In this document: piece by piece, positions 56,302-64,000 of the stretch
How the letters are laid out: the number at the start of each line of letters is the position of its first letter
Numbering within the stretch: the first letter of the stretch is position 1
Assembly (NCBI RefSeq): GCF_000317065.1
Contig: NC_019701.1
Span: 3,048,001-3,112,000, forward strand
DNA from: Pseudanabaena sp. PCC 7367
GTDB taxonomy: Bacteria; Cyanobacteriota; Cyanobacteriia; Pseudanabaenales; Pseudanabaenaceae
Direction of reading: 5' to 3'
DNA: 64,000 bases
The notes under the pieces: model-generated
What the model was told of the DNA's origin: nothing
What the model saw: only the letters and a program-made list of their open reading frames with translations
The model's database searches: none
Program-made: the position numbers and the translations under genes

Positions 56302-56643
56302 CTACCAGCGGGTAAAAGGATTACGAACTGTCCTTCCGTTTGGTTGTGGCCACAAATGCCGATGGGGATCTTGCCACCAAGGCCCATAGGGACGAGGATC
56401 ATGCCGATCGGGGATGCCATCTTTATCTGTATCCTGATGCCCTCTAGGCGTTGGCAACTGTGGTTTTACCGGCTTTGTTAGCACTATCCCACCTGGATAA
56501 CCTGCCCTGGTTACTTTAATACCAGTATTCTTAGTTCCTGGCAGATACTGTTTTTTTATACCTTTTAAATTCATTAACCGAGGCGTTTGGTACTTATGGC
56601 TAACATGGGAAAAGTTGTATTGTCTAAGTTCACTTTTCGTCAT
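56302..56643 (-). CDS. Hypothetical protein with Asp-rich Ca-binding-like repeat
   Basis: 113 residues from ATG at 56643, with GGGAGG upstream at good distance. The N-terminus is basic and polar (MTKSELRQYNFSHVSHKYQT). The centre is Gly/Pro/Lys-rich. GHQDTDKDGIPDRHDPRPYG resembles a thrombospondin type 3 calcium-binding repeat (DxDxDGxxD). The C-terminus is rich in Trp, His and Pro. No signal peptide; I do not recognise the family. Confidence 0.6.
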   Translation of the reverse strand: MTKSELRQYNFSHVSHKYQTPRLMNLKGIKKQYLPGTKNTGIKVTRAGYPGGIVLTKPVKPQLPTPRGHQDTDKDGIPDRHDPRPYGPWWQDPHRHLWPQPNGRTVRNPFTRW

Positions 56644-56829
56644 TTTTCTCACCTCCCTTGCCCTTAGCCATTGTGACTAAGTAATTTTTAGCGCAACCCC
56701 CTCTTCACCGCAGATGAACATAGTGTAACGATCGCTGACACAGATGATATTCATCCTACCTTTAGTTTATCATCAAGATCTGGGATTAGTGCTGAAATGA
56801 CAAGAAAATTGACTATTAGCGATGGCAAC

Positions 56830-58026
56830 CTAACGACCAGTTTGCAAGGTTTTTTCTAGCTTCTGGCTGCCCATTGACATGGCATAACAGAACACCCAGT
56901 AGACCAGGCCAATGAAAATAAACCCTTCGGGGCTGTTGCGGGTGAATTCGGGTTGCGCCAGGATCGATCGCGCCATGCCATAGAAGTCCAGAATCCTGAG
57001 TACACCAAGCAGGGCGGTATCTTTGAACAATGAAATAAACTGACCGACGATCGCGGGGATTACGGCTTTGAGCGCCTGGGGCAACACAATCAAGCTGATT
57101 GACAGCGGCACATTTAAGCCCAACGCTCTGGCGGCTTCTTCTTGACCTCTGGGGGTACCCTGCAAGCCACCGCGCACGTTTTCGGCCAGGTAGGCGGAGG
57201 TAAAGACAATAAACCCGATCGTCACCTGCACGATCGCATCGATGCTGATTTCCTTCGGCACGATCAACGGCATCATCGTTTTGGCAAAGAACAGAATGCC
57301 AATCAGGGGCAGGCCACGAATTACTTCAATGTAGATAGTGCAGAACCATTTCACGATCGGCATGGTTTTGCTTTGTCTACCCAGGGCAAACAAAACGCCA
57401 AAGGGAAACGACAGCACAATCCCCACCACGGCGACGATCAAGGTAAGTAACAGGCCATTCCAACGATCGATCCGGACTTGCTCCAGTCCCAGGCCACCAC
57501 CCACCAACCAGAGGGTGACAAAGAAGGAGAGAAACCAGGTAATCGAGAGGGCAAGGCTAATATTTTTAAATCCTTTCAGGGCTTGTCCGGCAAAGAAGCC
57601 AGCAAAAACCATTACCCCAGAAACCACTGTCCAGACACGGGGGGCAAAGTCTTCGACGGGGACAATAAAAGCCAAACCGATCGCAACTACGGCGGTGAGG
57701 ATCGCAAAGTTGCGACTGAATCTGCCCCAAATGCCCCAGGATGCCCCACCCAGAAAGCAAACCATGCCCAGCACTGTCCAGATCCGCCAGTAGAGTTCGC
57801 TGGGATAGCGCCCGACCAGGAAGAGGCGAAAGTTTACTTCAATGATTTCCCAATCGGCCAGGTTGAAGACCCAGTTGATGCTGGCGGTTCCGGCGATCGC
57901 AATGAATGAGATCGAAATGAGCGTCAGGGCGGTGTTGTGCCACGAGCTGAAGAGGTTTTCCTTGAGCCACAGGATCGGCGCGCTGGGCTGCTCTGGTGGT
58001 AATACTTGGTTGGGGGTTTGGGTCAT
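56830..58026 (-). CDS. Polar amino-acid ABC transporter permease (NatH/AapM-like)
   Basis: 398 residues, longer than simple permeases because of an extra N-terminal ~180 residues with several spans (ILTAVVAIGLAFIVPV), as in NatG/NatH and AapQM. The conserved EAA loop that meets the ATPase is EEAARALGLNVPLSISLIVLPQALKAVIPAIV. The partner permease, binding protein and ATPase genes are not in the window to its right, where CRISPR array 2 begins, nor to its left. Confidence 0.9.
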   Translation of the reverse strand: MTQTPNQVLPPEQPSAPILWLKENLFSSWHNTALTLISISFIAIAGTASINWVFNLADWEIIEVNFRLFLVGRYPSELYWRIWTVLGMVCFLGGASWGIWGRFSRNFAILTAVVAIGLAFIVPVEDFAPRVWTVVSGVMVFAGFFAGQALKGFKNISLALSITWFLSFFVTLWLVGGGLGLEQVRIDRWNGLLLTLIVAVVGIVLSFPFGVLFALGRQSKTMPIVKWFCTIYIEVIRGLPLIGILFFAKTMMPLIVPKEISIDAIVQVTIGFIVFTSAYLAENVRGGLQGTPRGQEEAARALGLNVPLSISLIVLPQALKAVIPAIVGQFISLFKDTALLGVLRILDFYGMARSILAQPEFTRNSPEGFIFIGLVYWVFCYAMSMGSQKLEKTLQTGR

Positions 58027-58131
58027 GCTGATCGCTGGTAGTAATTCGAGTTCCCGCTATTTTACGATCGGGTGATCAAATTGTACGGGGCGATCGCACC
58101 TTAATTGGTATTGATTTAACGGTTTTTATTG

Positions 58132-59207
58132 TTTTTTGTCCCCTTGCGGGGTAGTGGGTTTGAAAGCTACCCAACCTTATTCATCCTGGCTTACCAAAGG
58201 TTCTTGTTTCAGTCCCCTTGCGGGGTAGTGGGTTTGAAAGTCCTCGAAGGTTTTACCCAAAACTCAGGAGCAAAAAGAGTTTCAGTCCCCTTGCGGGGTA
58301 GTGGGTTTGAAAGAATGCTATTTCTATTCACGCATTTAATTCAGTACAAAGAATTGTTTCAGTCCCCTTGCGGGGTAGTGGGTTTGAAAGGAACTAACGC
58401 GTGCAATGCATGTATCGGTTCTTGGGAGTTTCAGTCCCCTTGCGGGGTAGTGGGTTTGAAAGAAACTGGAAAAACTGTTGTTGTCCCAGAGGATTATTTG
58501 CAGTTTCAGTCCCCTTGCGGGGTAGTGGGTTTGAAAGATGCACCAATTAATTTTGCTGTGTTGGATGAAACCGCCAGTTTCAGTCCCCTTGCGGGGTAGT
58601 GGGTTTGAAAGTTTCCGCTATTTGTATAGCTGCGGTCTTTTTGGGGGCATGTTCAGTTTCAGTCCCCTTGCGGGGTAGTGGGTTTGAAAGCAGTATTTAT
58701 AGAGGATCCAAAACAAGGAAGGAAAGAGGGTTTCAGTCCCCTTGCGGGGTAGTGGGTTTGAAAGATACTCTGATTTATATGATCTCTATTTACATTACAA
58801 GTGTTTCAGTCCCCTTGCGGGGTAGTGGGTTTGAAAGGCTTTGAAGTAGTTGGCGAATCCCTCAAAGGGATCGTTTCAGTCCCCTTGCGGGGTAGTGGGT
58901 TTGAAAGCTCAGTTTATACTTGGCCTTAAAGCTAAGGTAGCTGCATGTTTCAGTCCCCTTTCGGGGTAGTTGGGATGTCAAGGTCTACCCTGATGGTTGC
59001 TGGAGTACATGAGTGCTTCAGTTTCAGTCCCCTTTCGGGGTAGTTGGGATGTCAAGTTTAGAAAGTGTTGCGAACACTTCTAACTCATCTACTTGGTTTC
59101 AGTCCCCTTTCGGGGTAGTTGGGATGTCAAGGCTGCATGAGTGCGTTTAGCTACTTATATTATTAACCCCGGTTTCAGTCCCCTTTCGGGGTAGTTGGGA
59201 TGTCAAG
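58132..59207 (-). CRISPR. CRISPR array 2: 15 repeats of two types, 14 spacers
   Basis: Repeats 1-11 (35 bp) begin at 58132 (degenerate), 58206, 58279, 58356, 58428, 58503, 58577, 58656, 58730, 58803 and 58873. They match array 1 except for GGTAGTGGG in the middle. Repeats 12-15 (36 bp) begin at 58947, 59021, 59096 and 59172 and differ in many places: TTTCGGGG for TTGCGGGG, then TAGTTGGGATGTCAAG for TAGTGGGTTTGAAAG. Both types keep GTTTCAGTCCCC, i.e. the ACTGAAAC handle on the minus strand. The leader is on the right, so the four variant repeats are the newest. Spacers are 35-44 bp. No cas genes here. Confidence 0.99.
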
Positions 59208-59405
59208 AGCCCTGATCTAGAGCCCCTACCCAGAGTGGCATTGAGAGGTACAAATCTACGGAGGGTATAATTATTGAGAATTGACCTTCATTATTGCCAA
59301 TCAAAACAATGCGTGTAGACCTGAAACGCTTGCATCGCAAGGCATCTACACAGGTGAACGAAACTATGCGGTTTTCAAGGATCTTATGACCTGCGTCGAT
59401 CACTC
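59208..59405 (-). promoter_or_regulatory. Leader of CRISPR array 2
   Basis: Homologous to the array 1 leader along its length: CTACCCAGAG at the array end, ATTATTGCCA, a CTTGC-ATC-GCAAG hairpin (59329-59341), and the block starting AACTATGCGGTTTTC at 59362. An inverted repeat (59344-59356 with 59388-59400) surrounds that block as in array 1, with a matching base change in both arms. Confidence 0.85.
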
Positions 59406-59489
59406 TTCTAAAATACCCACTAATCCCCCATTTTGTCGATAGCAAAACCTTTAATTTATGTGAAGCAGCGATCGCTACCATAAGAGACC

Positions 59490-60551
59490 TTAAAAATAAA
59501 TCAGCAAATGACTATCCTGAAACTTCGCCCCCGTCGCCTGTTTACCAGCTAGCTCAGGTGGCAAAAACAAATTATGGCGTTGATCGCCCGCTTCGATCGT
59601 GATTTCTGGCCCCGATTGAATCAGCTTCACCTGCTTTTTATCAAACGTCGGCAAATAGAGCTTCACCAGCTTCGCCGCCACATCGATCGAAAACGACGGC
59701 GTAGCCAAACGCGGCGACATATGGTCAGGGATAATTAATTCACCAGGGCGATCGGCCAAAGTCTCCACTGGCAACGGTGCAAACTCGGTGGCATCAAATT
59801 CACCGCGCCCAAACACCCCCGCCACAGTCAAACCCACCTGCTGGGCACTACCCCACAAATACTTAGCCACATCCACTGCGATCGGATCAGCAGTCGTGAC
59901 CAGATAAGCCGCCACGCGATCGGCATCTTTTACCGCCTCGCGCCCCTGACTCAAAATATCAGTCGCTTCCCCTGCCTGCTTATTAAAATCCTCGGTGCTG
60001 GAAACATGCAACACACTGCGCAACACCGGCTCCACAAACGGGCTGAGTGCCTTACCCAACGAAGAAACCGAAATTGCATCCCTGAAGCGCCGTAAATACC
60101 AACTCAAAATCTCCGGCATCCCCAGCATCCGCAGCGCATACATATCGCCCATGCCGTCATAGATAATCAGATCATAATTACCCTCGGCCTCCCGATCGCG
60201 CAACCAGGCCAGACCCAGCGCCGCATCCATCCCCGGCAAAATGCCCAACTCCTGGCCATAGACTTCCTTAAAAAATGGCGTGCGTAAATACTGGTTCTCC
60301 AGCGATCGCATCTGCTCCCAATAGCGCTCGATCAGCGTGGTTGAGACCAGATTTACCGCCATCAAATTAGCCTGCACCTGCTTGGGATCGCAATCCAGCT
60401 CGGTTTCTAGCATTTGCGCCAGGGAGTTGCCCACCTGCTGCCCCACCAATAATACTCGTTTGCCTTGACTGGCATAGGCTCTAGCCGTAGCGATCGCGGT
60501 GGTGGTTTTGCCCACGCCACCCTTGCCTAAAAAAGTCAGGATTAAACTCAT
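59490..60551 (-). CDS. Get3/ArsA-fold ATPase (NosAFP-like)
   Basis: 353 residues. The deviant Walker A is LTFLGKGGVGKTTTAIATA; YDLIIYDGMGDMYALRML is the switch region. The C-terminal ~90 residues (IQSGPEITIEAGDQRHNLFLP) form the alpha-crystallin/HSP20-like domain that marks the cyanobacterial and plastid ArsA group. Related proteins bind tail-anchored or phycobilisome-associated clients, but the role here is uncertain. The arsenite-binding cysteines of ArsA are absent. Confidence 0.88.
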   Translation of the reverse strand: MSLILTFLGKGGVGKTTTAIATARAYASQGKRVLLVGQQVGNSLAQMLETELDCDPKQVQANLMAVNLVSTTLIERYWEQMRSLENQYLRTPFFKEVYGQELGILPGMDAALGLAWLRDREAEGNYDLIIYDGMGDMYALRMLGMPEILSWYLRRFRDAISVSSLGKALSPFVEPVLRSVLHVSSTEDFNKQAGEATDILSQGREAVKDADRVAAYLVTTADPIAVDVAKYLWGSAQQVGLTVAGVFGRGEFDATEFAPLPVETLADRPGELIIPDHMSPRLATPSFSIDVAAKLVKLYLPTFDKKQVKLIQSGPEITIEAGDQRHNLFLPPELAGKQATGAKFQDSHLLIYF

Positions 60552-60757
60552 TGCCTGTTTTAAGATTTCCTCTGCTCAATTATTAATATCTGACTAATAC
60601 TTAATACTTGACTAATACCAGGAAGAGACGGTTTCAGCCTAGACCATTGGGACATAATTGGAGCTAAATTTCTGGGCGCAGCATATCTGAGGAAGGTGAA
60701 ATACTTTATTAAGTTACTTTTAAGTGATTCAGTAGGATGCTTCAGATCGATCGCTGT

Positions 60758-61132
60758 TTAAAGCTGATCTTGAGGGTAGCGATCGCTAATATTGCTGTGG
60801 CTAGAGGGCTTGAGCAATTTACCCCCAGACTTAGACTGTTGCCGATCTTGGTTAACCAACTGCTTCAAAGTGGGGCTAGGCGCAAAATGGGGAATCGAAA
60901 CCGCCGGAATCTCGATCGGTTTGTGGCTATGGGGATGCATGCCGCGTCTGGCCTTTCGATCGCGGACAGTAAACTTACCAAAATTTTTGATCACAACCGA
61001 TTGGCGATCGCCTAGGGCACGGCTGACGCAGGTTAAAAAAGCCTCCAGACTGGCCGCTGCCATGCTGTAGGTCAATCCATCCACCTCAGCCATCATGCCC
61101 TTAATTAAATCTTGGCGATTTAGGTCTGCCAT
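60758..61132 (-). CDS. HU/IHF-family DNA-binding protein with C-terminal tail
   Basis: 124 residues. The HU core is residues 1-95 (LNRQDLIKGMMAEVDGLTYSMAAASLEAFL, VVIKNFGKFTVRDRKARRGMHP, IEIPAVSIPHFAPS). The loop has MHPHS in place of the usual NP(Q)TG. A basic polar tail of ~29 residues (DRQQSKSGGKLLKPSSHS) is extra and might contact DNA. HU homologues bend DNA, and IHF-like bending is needed for spacer integration in some CRISPR types, but no link is shown. Confidence 0.88.
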   Translation of the reverse strand: MADLNRQDLIKGMMAEVDGLTYSMAAASLEAFLTCVSRALGDRQSVVIKNFGKFTVRDRKARRGMHPHSHKPIEIPAVSIPHFAPSPTLKQLVNQDRQQSKSGGKLLKPSSHSNISDRYPQDQL

Positions 61133-61255
61133 ATTAATGCGATTTAATGCGATTAAGTCAGTTGAATCCAGTTGAATCCAGTTAAAAATTGAATTACCAG
61201 GCGATCAAAAATTCGGCTATTAAAAATTCAAAGGCGAATCAAAATTGCTAGACTA

Positions 61256-61465
61256 TTAGCCTGCTACTTCCAATTCTTCCGCAAAAAACCAAGCCGATTG
61301 GCTGTCGTTGAATTCAACCACATAGCCCATGCCGCCATCAACGATCTTGGGTTCGGCGATCGTGCCTACTTCGCCCTGTTTCGAGGCCATATCTTGATTT
61401 ACACCTTCGCGGAAGCCCTGAATCCGCACTCGCTGCCCGATTTTAAAAGAATTAGAACTTTGCAT
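61256..61465 (-). CDS. DUF2862 family protein
   Basis: 69 residues: FKIGQRVRIQGFREGVNQDMASKQGEVGTI, then GMGYVVEFNDSQSAWFFAEELE. This is a small SH3-like beta barrel conserved in cyanobacteria and plastids. Function unknown. It is transcribed divergently from panB. Confidence 0.8.
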   Translation of the reverse strand: MQSSNSFKIGQRVRIQGFREGVNQDMASKQGEVGTIAEPKIVDGGMGYVVEFNDSQSAWFFAEELEVAG

Positions 61466-61684
61466 CTGAGAAATATTTTAATTGAGTGAATTTACGCAAG
61501 AATTGATTACATCTTCTTAGAAAAGTTTACATTAGTTTTGGCGCAAGATTGCGATCGCTAGATCGGTTACTTACAGATAATCATGGCTACTGCTGGCGCT
61601 TGCTCCAAAGCCACCGTTAATTCTTTAACTAGTTTTTTAGCTAGCTATTTCCCTGGATATTCCCTCAGATTAATTTTCTGCCCT

Positions 61685-62464
61685 ATGACCGTAACTACCG
61701 CCAATTTGCAAACCTTCAAAGAACGAGGCCAGCCAATTACTGCCCTCACCGCAACTGAGTACGCGATCGCAAAATTAATCGATCGGGCTGGTGTGGATCT
61801 TATTCTGGTGGGTGATTCGCTGGCAATGGTGGCGCTGGGACACAAAAATACTTTGCCAGTTACCCTCGATCAAATGATTCACCACGCCCAGGCAGTTGGT
61901 CGCGCCGTGGAGAATGCGCTATTGGTGGTAGATTTACCCTTCATGAGCTACCAGGAAAGTGATGAGCAGGCGTTGCGATCGGCGGGGCGGGTAATTAAAG
62001 AAACCCAGGCACAAGCCCTCAAACTGGAGGGGGGCTATCCAGATATGGTCGATCGGGTGAGCCGGATTGTGCAGGTGGGCATCCCGGTGATGGGGCACAT
62101 TGGCCTTACGCCCCAGGCAGTGCATCGCTTGGGTTTCCGTAAACAGGGAATCGATGAAGCTGCCGCCGCTGAAATTTTCAAGCAGGCTGAAGCGCTGGTG
62201 GAGGTGGGTGTATTTGCGCTCTTATTGGAACATATGCCGGTAGAGTTGGCGGGCAAAATCACGCAGGCTGTACCCATACCCACGATCGGGATTGGCGCTG
62301 GTGATGCTTGCGATGGCCAAATTCTGGTCACCCACGATCTACTGGGTTTATCAGCATGGCAGCCACCCTTTGCACCTAAATACATTGATCTCAGTACGAT
62401 CATCACCACGATCTTGCAAAAGTATTGTCAGGATGTGCAAGATCATAACTTCCCCACAAATTAA
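61685..62464 (+). CDS. panB: Ketopantoate hydroxymethyltransferase
   Basis: 259 residues from ATG at 61685 ([27 protein letters not shown]); a longer in-frame start at 61583 adds an unconserved segment. First step of pantothenate synthesis, from ketoisovalerate and methylene-THF. Motifs: [52 protein letters not shown] and [17 protein letters not shown]. Confidence 0.96.
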   Translation: MTVTTANLQTFKERGQPITALTATEYAIAKLIDRAGVDLILVGDSLAMVALGHKNTLPVTLDQMIHHAQAVGRAVENALLVVDLPFMSYQESDEQALRSAGRVIKETQAQALKLEGGYPDMVDRVSRIVQVGIPVMGHIGLTPQAVHRLGFRKQGIDEAAAAEIFKQAEALVEVGVFALLLEHMPVELAGKITQAVPIPTIGIGAGDACDGQILVTHDLLGLSAWQPPFAPKYIDLSTIITTILQKYCQDVQDHNFPTN

Positions 62465-62810
62465 TTGGGCAGACATGGTTTGAGCCATAAAGCGATCGCC
62501 ACCACATCGGCTAAATCCCGTGCAGCAGGTTGATCCCAGCGATCGTAACAAACCCACAGTCCATAAAGACTACAACAATTATTCTTGGTAGCTACTCCCC
62601 AGGTATAAGTAAATATCCCTAGCCAATATATCTTTATACGGATTACACCTAAGTAAACTTTCGTTACATTACTTCCATCGCAGCAAATGAAGGTTTCAAG
62701 TTCAGACAACTGCGATTCAAGTAGGTAAAAATTTAGGTCATCAAAGCTCTTGCAGCTTCTGTAGTTCAAGGCTTTGTAATTAAGTAATCAAGGTTAGGGT
62801 ATTAAATCAA
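62465..62810. other. Region between panB and HCP gene
   Basis: 346 bp. A minus-strand open frame of ~102 codons (62461-62769) covers most of it, but I recognise nothing in it and it has no clear ribosome-binding site. It probably contains the HCP promoter. Confidence 0.45.
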
Positions 62811-63314
62811 ATGGCTAACATCTCAAACTATAACTCCACAATTTTCCCCGCGATCGCTGTCGGTAATGATGTTGAACTCGCTACTGCTCAGTACAAGACA
62901 CTAAGCACCGACGACAAGCTTGGTCTGCTCTGGATTGCTTACACCGAAATTGGTCGTAGCATTACTCCTGCTGCCCCTGGCGCTGCCCGCTTAGAATTGG
63001 CTGCTGGTTTGCTAGACCAAATTAAGCAAATGTCCTATGACGAACAGCTTCAGACCATGCGCGATTTGGTTGAGAAGAGAAACACCCCAGTTACTCGCGC
63101 CTATGGTGTATTCACCACCAACACCAAGCTAGGCTTCTGGTATGTTTTGGCACAACTCATGGATCAAAAAATCGTGGTACCTGTGCCGGCTGGTTATCAA
63201 CTATCCCGCGATGCTAAAAAAGCATTCGAAACGATTACATTGTTGGAAATGAGCCAGCAAATCACCGTACTTCGCAATGCTGCCGCTGAAATGGGTGTTG
63301 ATCCTCTTTTCTAA
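62811..63314 (+). CDS. Helical carotenoid protein (OCP N-terminal-domain homologue)
   Basis: 167 residues, the length of the OCP N-terminal domain without linker or C-terminal domain. By comparison with Synechocystis OCP, carotenoid contacts Y44 (LLWIAYTEIG) and W110 (KLGFWYVL) are conserved, as is R155 (QITVLRNAAAE), which in OCP forms the interdomain salt bridge. HCPs bind a ketocarotenoid and quench singlet oxygen; some can also quench phycobilisomes. The CTD homologue is encoded next, with a terminator between. Confidence 0.95.
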   Translation: MANISNYNSTIFPAIAVGNDVELATAQYKTLSTDDKLGLLWIAYTEIGRSITPAAPGAARLELAAGLLDQIKQMSYDEQLQTMRDLVEKRNTPVTRAYGVFTTNTKLGFWYVLAQLMDQKIVVPVPAGYQLSRDAKKAFETITLLEMSQQITVLRNAAAEMGVDPLF

Positions 63315-63459
63315 ATTTGTCTAATTAACTTAGCTAATTAACTTAGCTAGTTAGTAGTTATATCTATGGCTTAACGATCCTAAGTATAACTATGCATCTA
63401 AGCATCTAATCTGTTTTCTCGATCTACTCATCTAAACATCTCTGTATCTCTAATTTATC

Positions 63460-63486
63460 GCAGGCTTTGATGCCTGCTTTTTATTT
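63460..63486 (+). terminator. Intrinsic terminator after HCP gene
   Basis: GCAGGC-TTTGAT-GCCTGC (6-bp GC-rich stem, 6-nt loop) followed by TTTTTATTT. It lies 146 bp past the HCP stop and 14 bp before the CTDH start. Confidence 0.85.
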
Positions 63487-63499
63487 AGGTCTCGCCACT

Positions 63500-63964
63500 A
63501 TGACTAATCCTAATCAACTAACGCTTGCCCAGAAACCGCCAACTTTAAGCCCAAATAACATCCAGACCAGGCAAATATCGATCGCTGGGATCGATGAACC
63601 AAACGTGATCGCATATTTTCAAACTCTAGCCAATCAAGATTTTGAGGCAACCGCCAGTCTGTTTGCCCCCGATGGTGAATTATGCCCCCCGTTCGAGGAT
63701 GGCGTGGTTGGTAAAGTGGCGATCGCCAACTATTTAGCCCAAGAGGCGATTGGCATCAAACCCAATCCCAAAGAAGGCTTTGCTGAGTATTTTGCGGATG
63801 GCACTGTGCATTTGAAAATCACTGGTCGTGTAGAATTGCCCTGGTGTGCGGTGAATGTGGCCTGGCGGTTTGCTCTCGATCGCAATCGGCAAATTACCTG
63901 CGTGGCGATCGATCTGCTGGCTACTATGCAAGAGTTACTCAAGTTTCGCAATAATCGTGGCTAA
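63500..63964 (+). CDS. C-terminal-domain homologue of OCP (CTDH, NTF2-like)
   Basis: 154 residues from ATG at 63500; in-frame starts at 63467/63470 lie inside the terminator hairpin. NTF2 fold: NVIAYFQTLANQDFEATASLFAPDGEL, VGKVAIANYL, VNVAWRFALDRN, VAIDLLATMQELLKF. By comparison with OCP, the carotenoid keto-group donors Y201 (VIAYF) and W288 (VAWRF) are kept, as is the salt-bridge Glu E244 (FAEYF). CTDHs extract carotenoid from membranes and pass it to HCP. Three cysteines (ELCPP, PWCAV, ITCVA) could allow redox-linked dimerisation, reported for Anabaena CTDH. Confidence 0.93.
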   Translation: MTNPNQLTLAQKPPTLSPNNIQTRQISIAGIDEPNVIAYFQTLANQDFEATASLFAPDGELCPPFEDGVVGKVAIANYLAQEAIGIKPNPKEGFAEYFADGTVHLKITGRVELPWCAVNVAWRFALDRNRQITCVAIDLLATMQELLKFRNNRG

Positions 63965-64000
63965 GCGATCGATATCCGCGATTCTCTCTACGGCAGTTGC

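Noticed and set aside
58129-58844. Open frames through CRISPR array 2
   Set aside because: Translations of repeats, as for array 1.
62461-62769. 102-codon minus-strand frame between panB and HCP
   Set aside because: No recognisable family or ribosome-binding site; it overlaps the panB stop and the HCP promoter. Kept open as doubtful.

Overview
The window is a stretch of a cyanobacterial chromosome. The evidence is the very frequent HIP1 octamer (GCGATCGC) and a set of genes found mainly or only in cyanobacteria: the DUF3038/DUF4335 pair, DUF1995, DUF2862, an FdC2-like ferredoxin, a smtA/smtB metallothionein divergon, an rps1b-type S1 protein, a NosAFP-like ArsA ATPase, and separate genes for the two halves of the orange carotenoid protein (OCP). 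A filamentous Pseudanabaena- or Leptolyngbya-like organism would fit, but that is only an inference. No rRNA or tRNA gene was recognised. No transposase, integrase or cas gene was seen.

Layout. 1-9.3 kb: a truncated comM-like gene, dapF, a SUMF1-domain gene, a YajQ-family gene, a PATAN-REC response regulator with a CheW gene, rsmA, and a GH13 amylase that overlaps rsmA tail to tail. 9.4-16.1 kb: two small membrane proteins around a collapsed histidine-kinase pseudogene, then an NAD cluster on the minus strand (pncB, nadD, nrtR, nadE). 16.5-29.1 kb: an HNH endonuclease, a second GH13 enzyme, a MutS2 without its Smr domain, the smtA/smtB divergon, the DUF3038/DUF4335 pair, rpsD, leuD, a ferredoxin and a nuclease-fold protein that lacks key catalytic residues. 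29.3-42.3 kb: an ABC1 kinase, DUF1995, a pentapeptide protein, queE and queC, a divergent CLC protein, an aldo/keto reductase, a PstS-like protein, a CpdA-like phosphodiesterase, a methyltransferase and an M42 peptidase.

42.4-59.4 kb is bounded by two CRISPR arrays with homologous leaders. Both read on the minus strand from a leader on the right. Between them are a GPH-type transporter, pheA, ftsH, rps1b, an lpxB-related gene, two Uma2 nucleases, tandem pentapeptide proteins, rdgB, an HDAC-like enzyme and an amino-acid ABC permease. The pentapeptide pair arose by a tandem duplication that left a readable scar: the first codons of rdgB fused in frame to the last codons of a Uma2 gene. 59.5-64 kb: NosAFP, an HU-family protein, DUF2862, panB, and the helical carotenoid protein (HCP) and CTD-homologue (CTDH) genes.

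The observations most worth following up are the HCP/CTDH pair with an intrinsic terminator between the genes; the abrupt change of repeat type at the leader end of CRISPR array 2 and the covarying inverted repeat shared by both leaders; the duplication scar and the kinase deletion, both at or beside GCGATCG; a dispersed ~100-bp intergenic repeat present twice in opposite orientation; and the nuclease-fold protein with lost catalytic residues.
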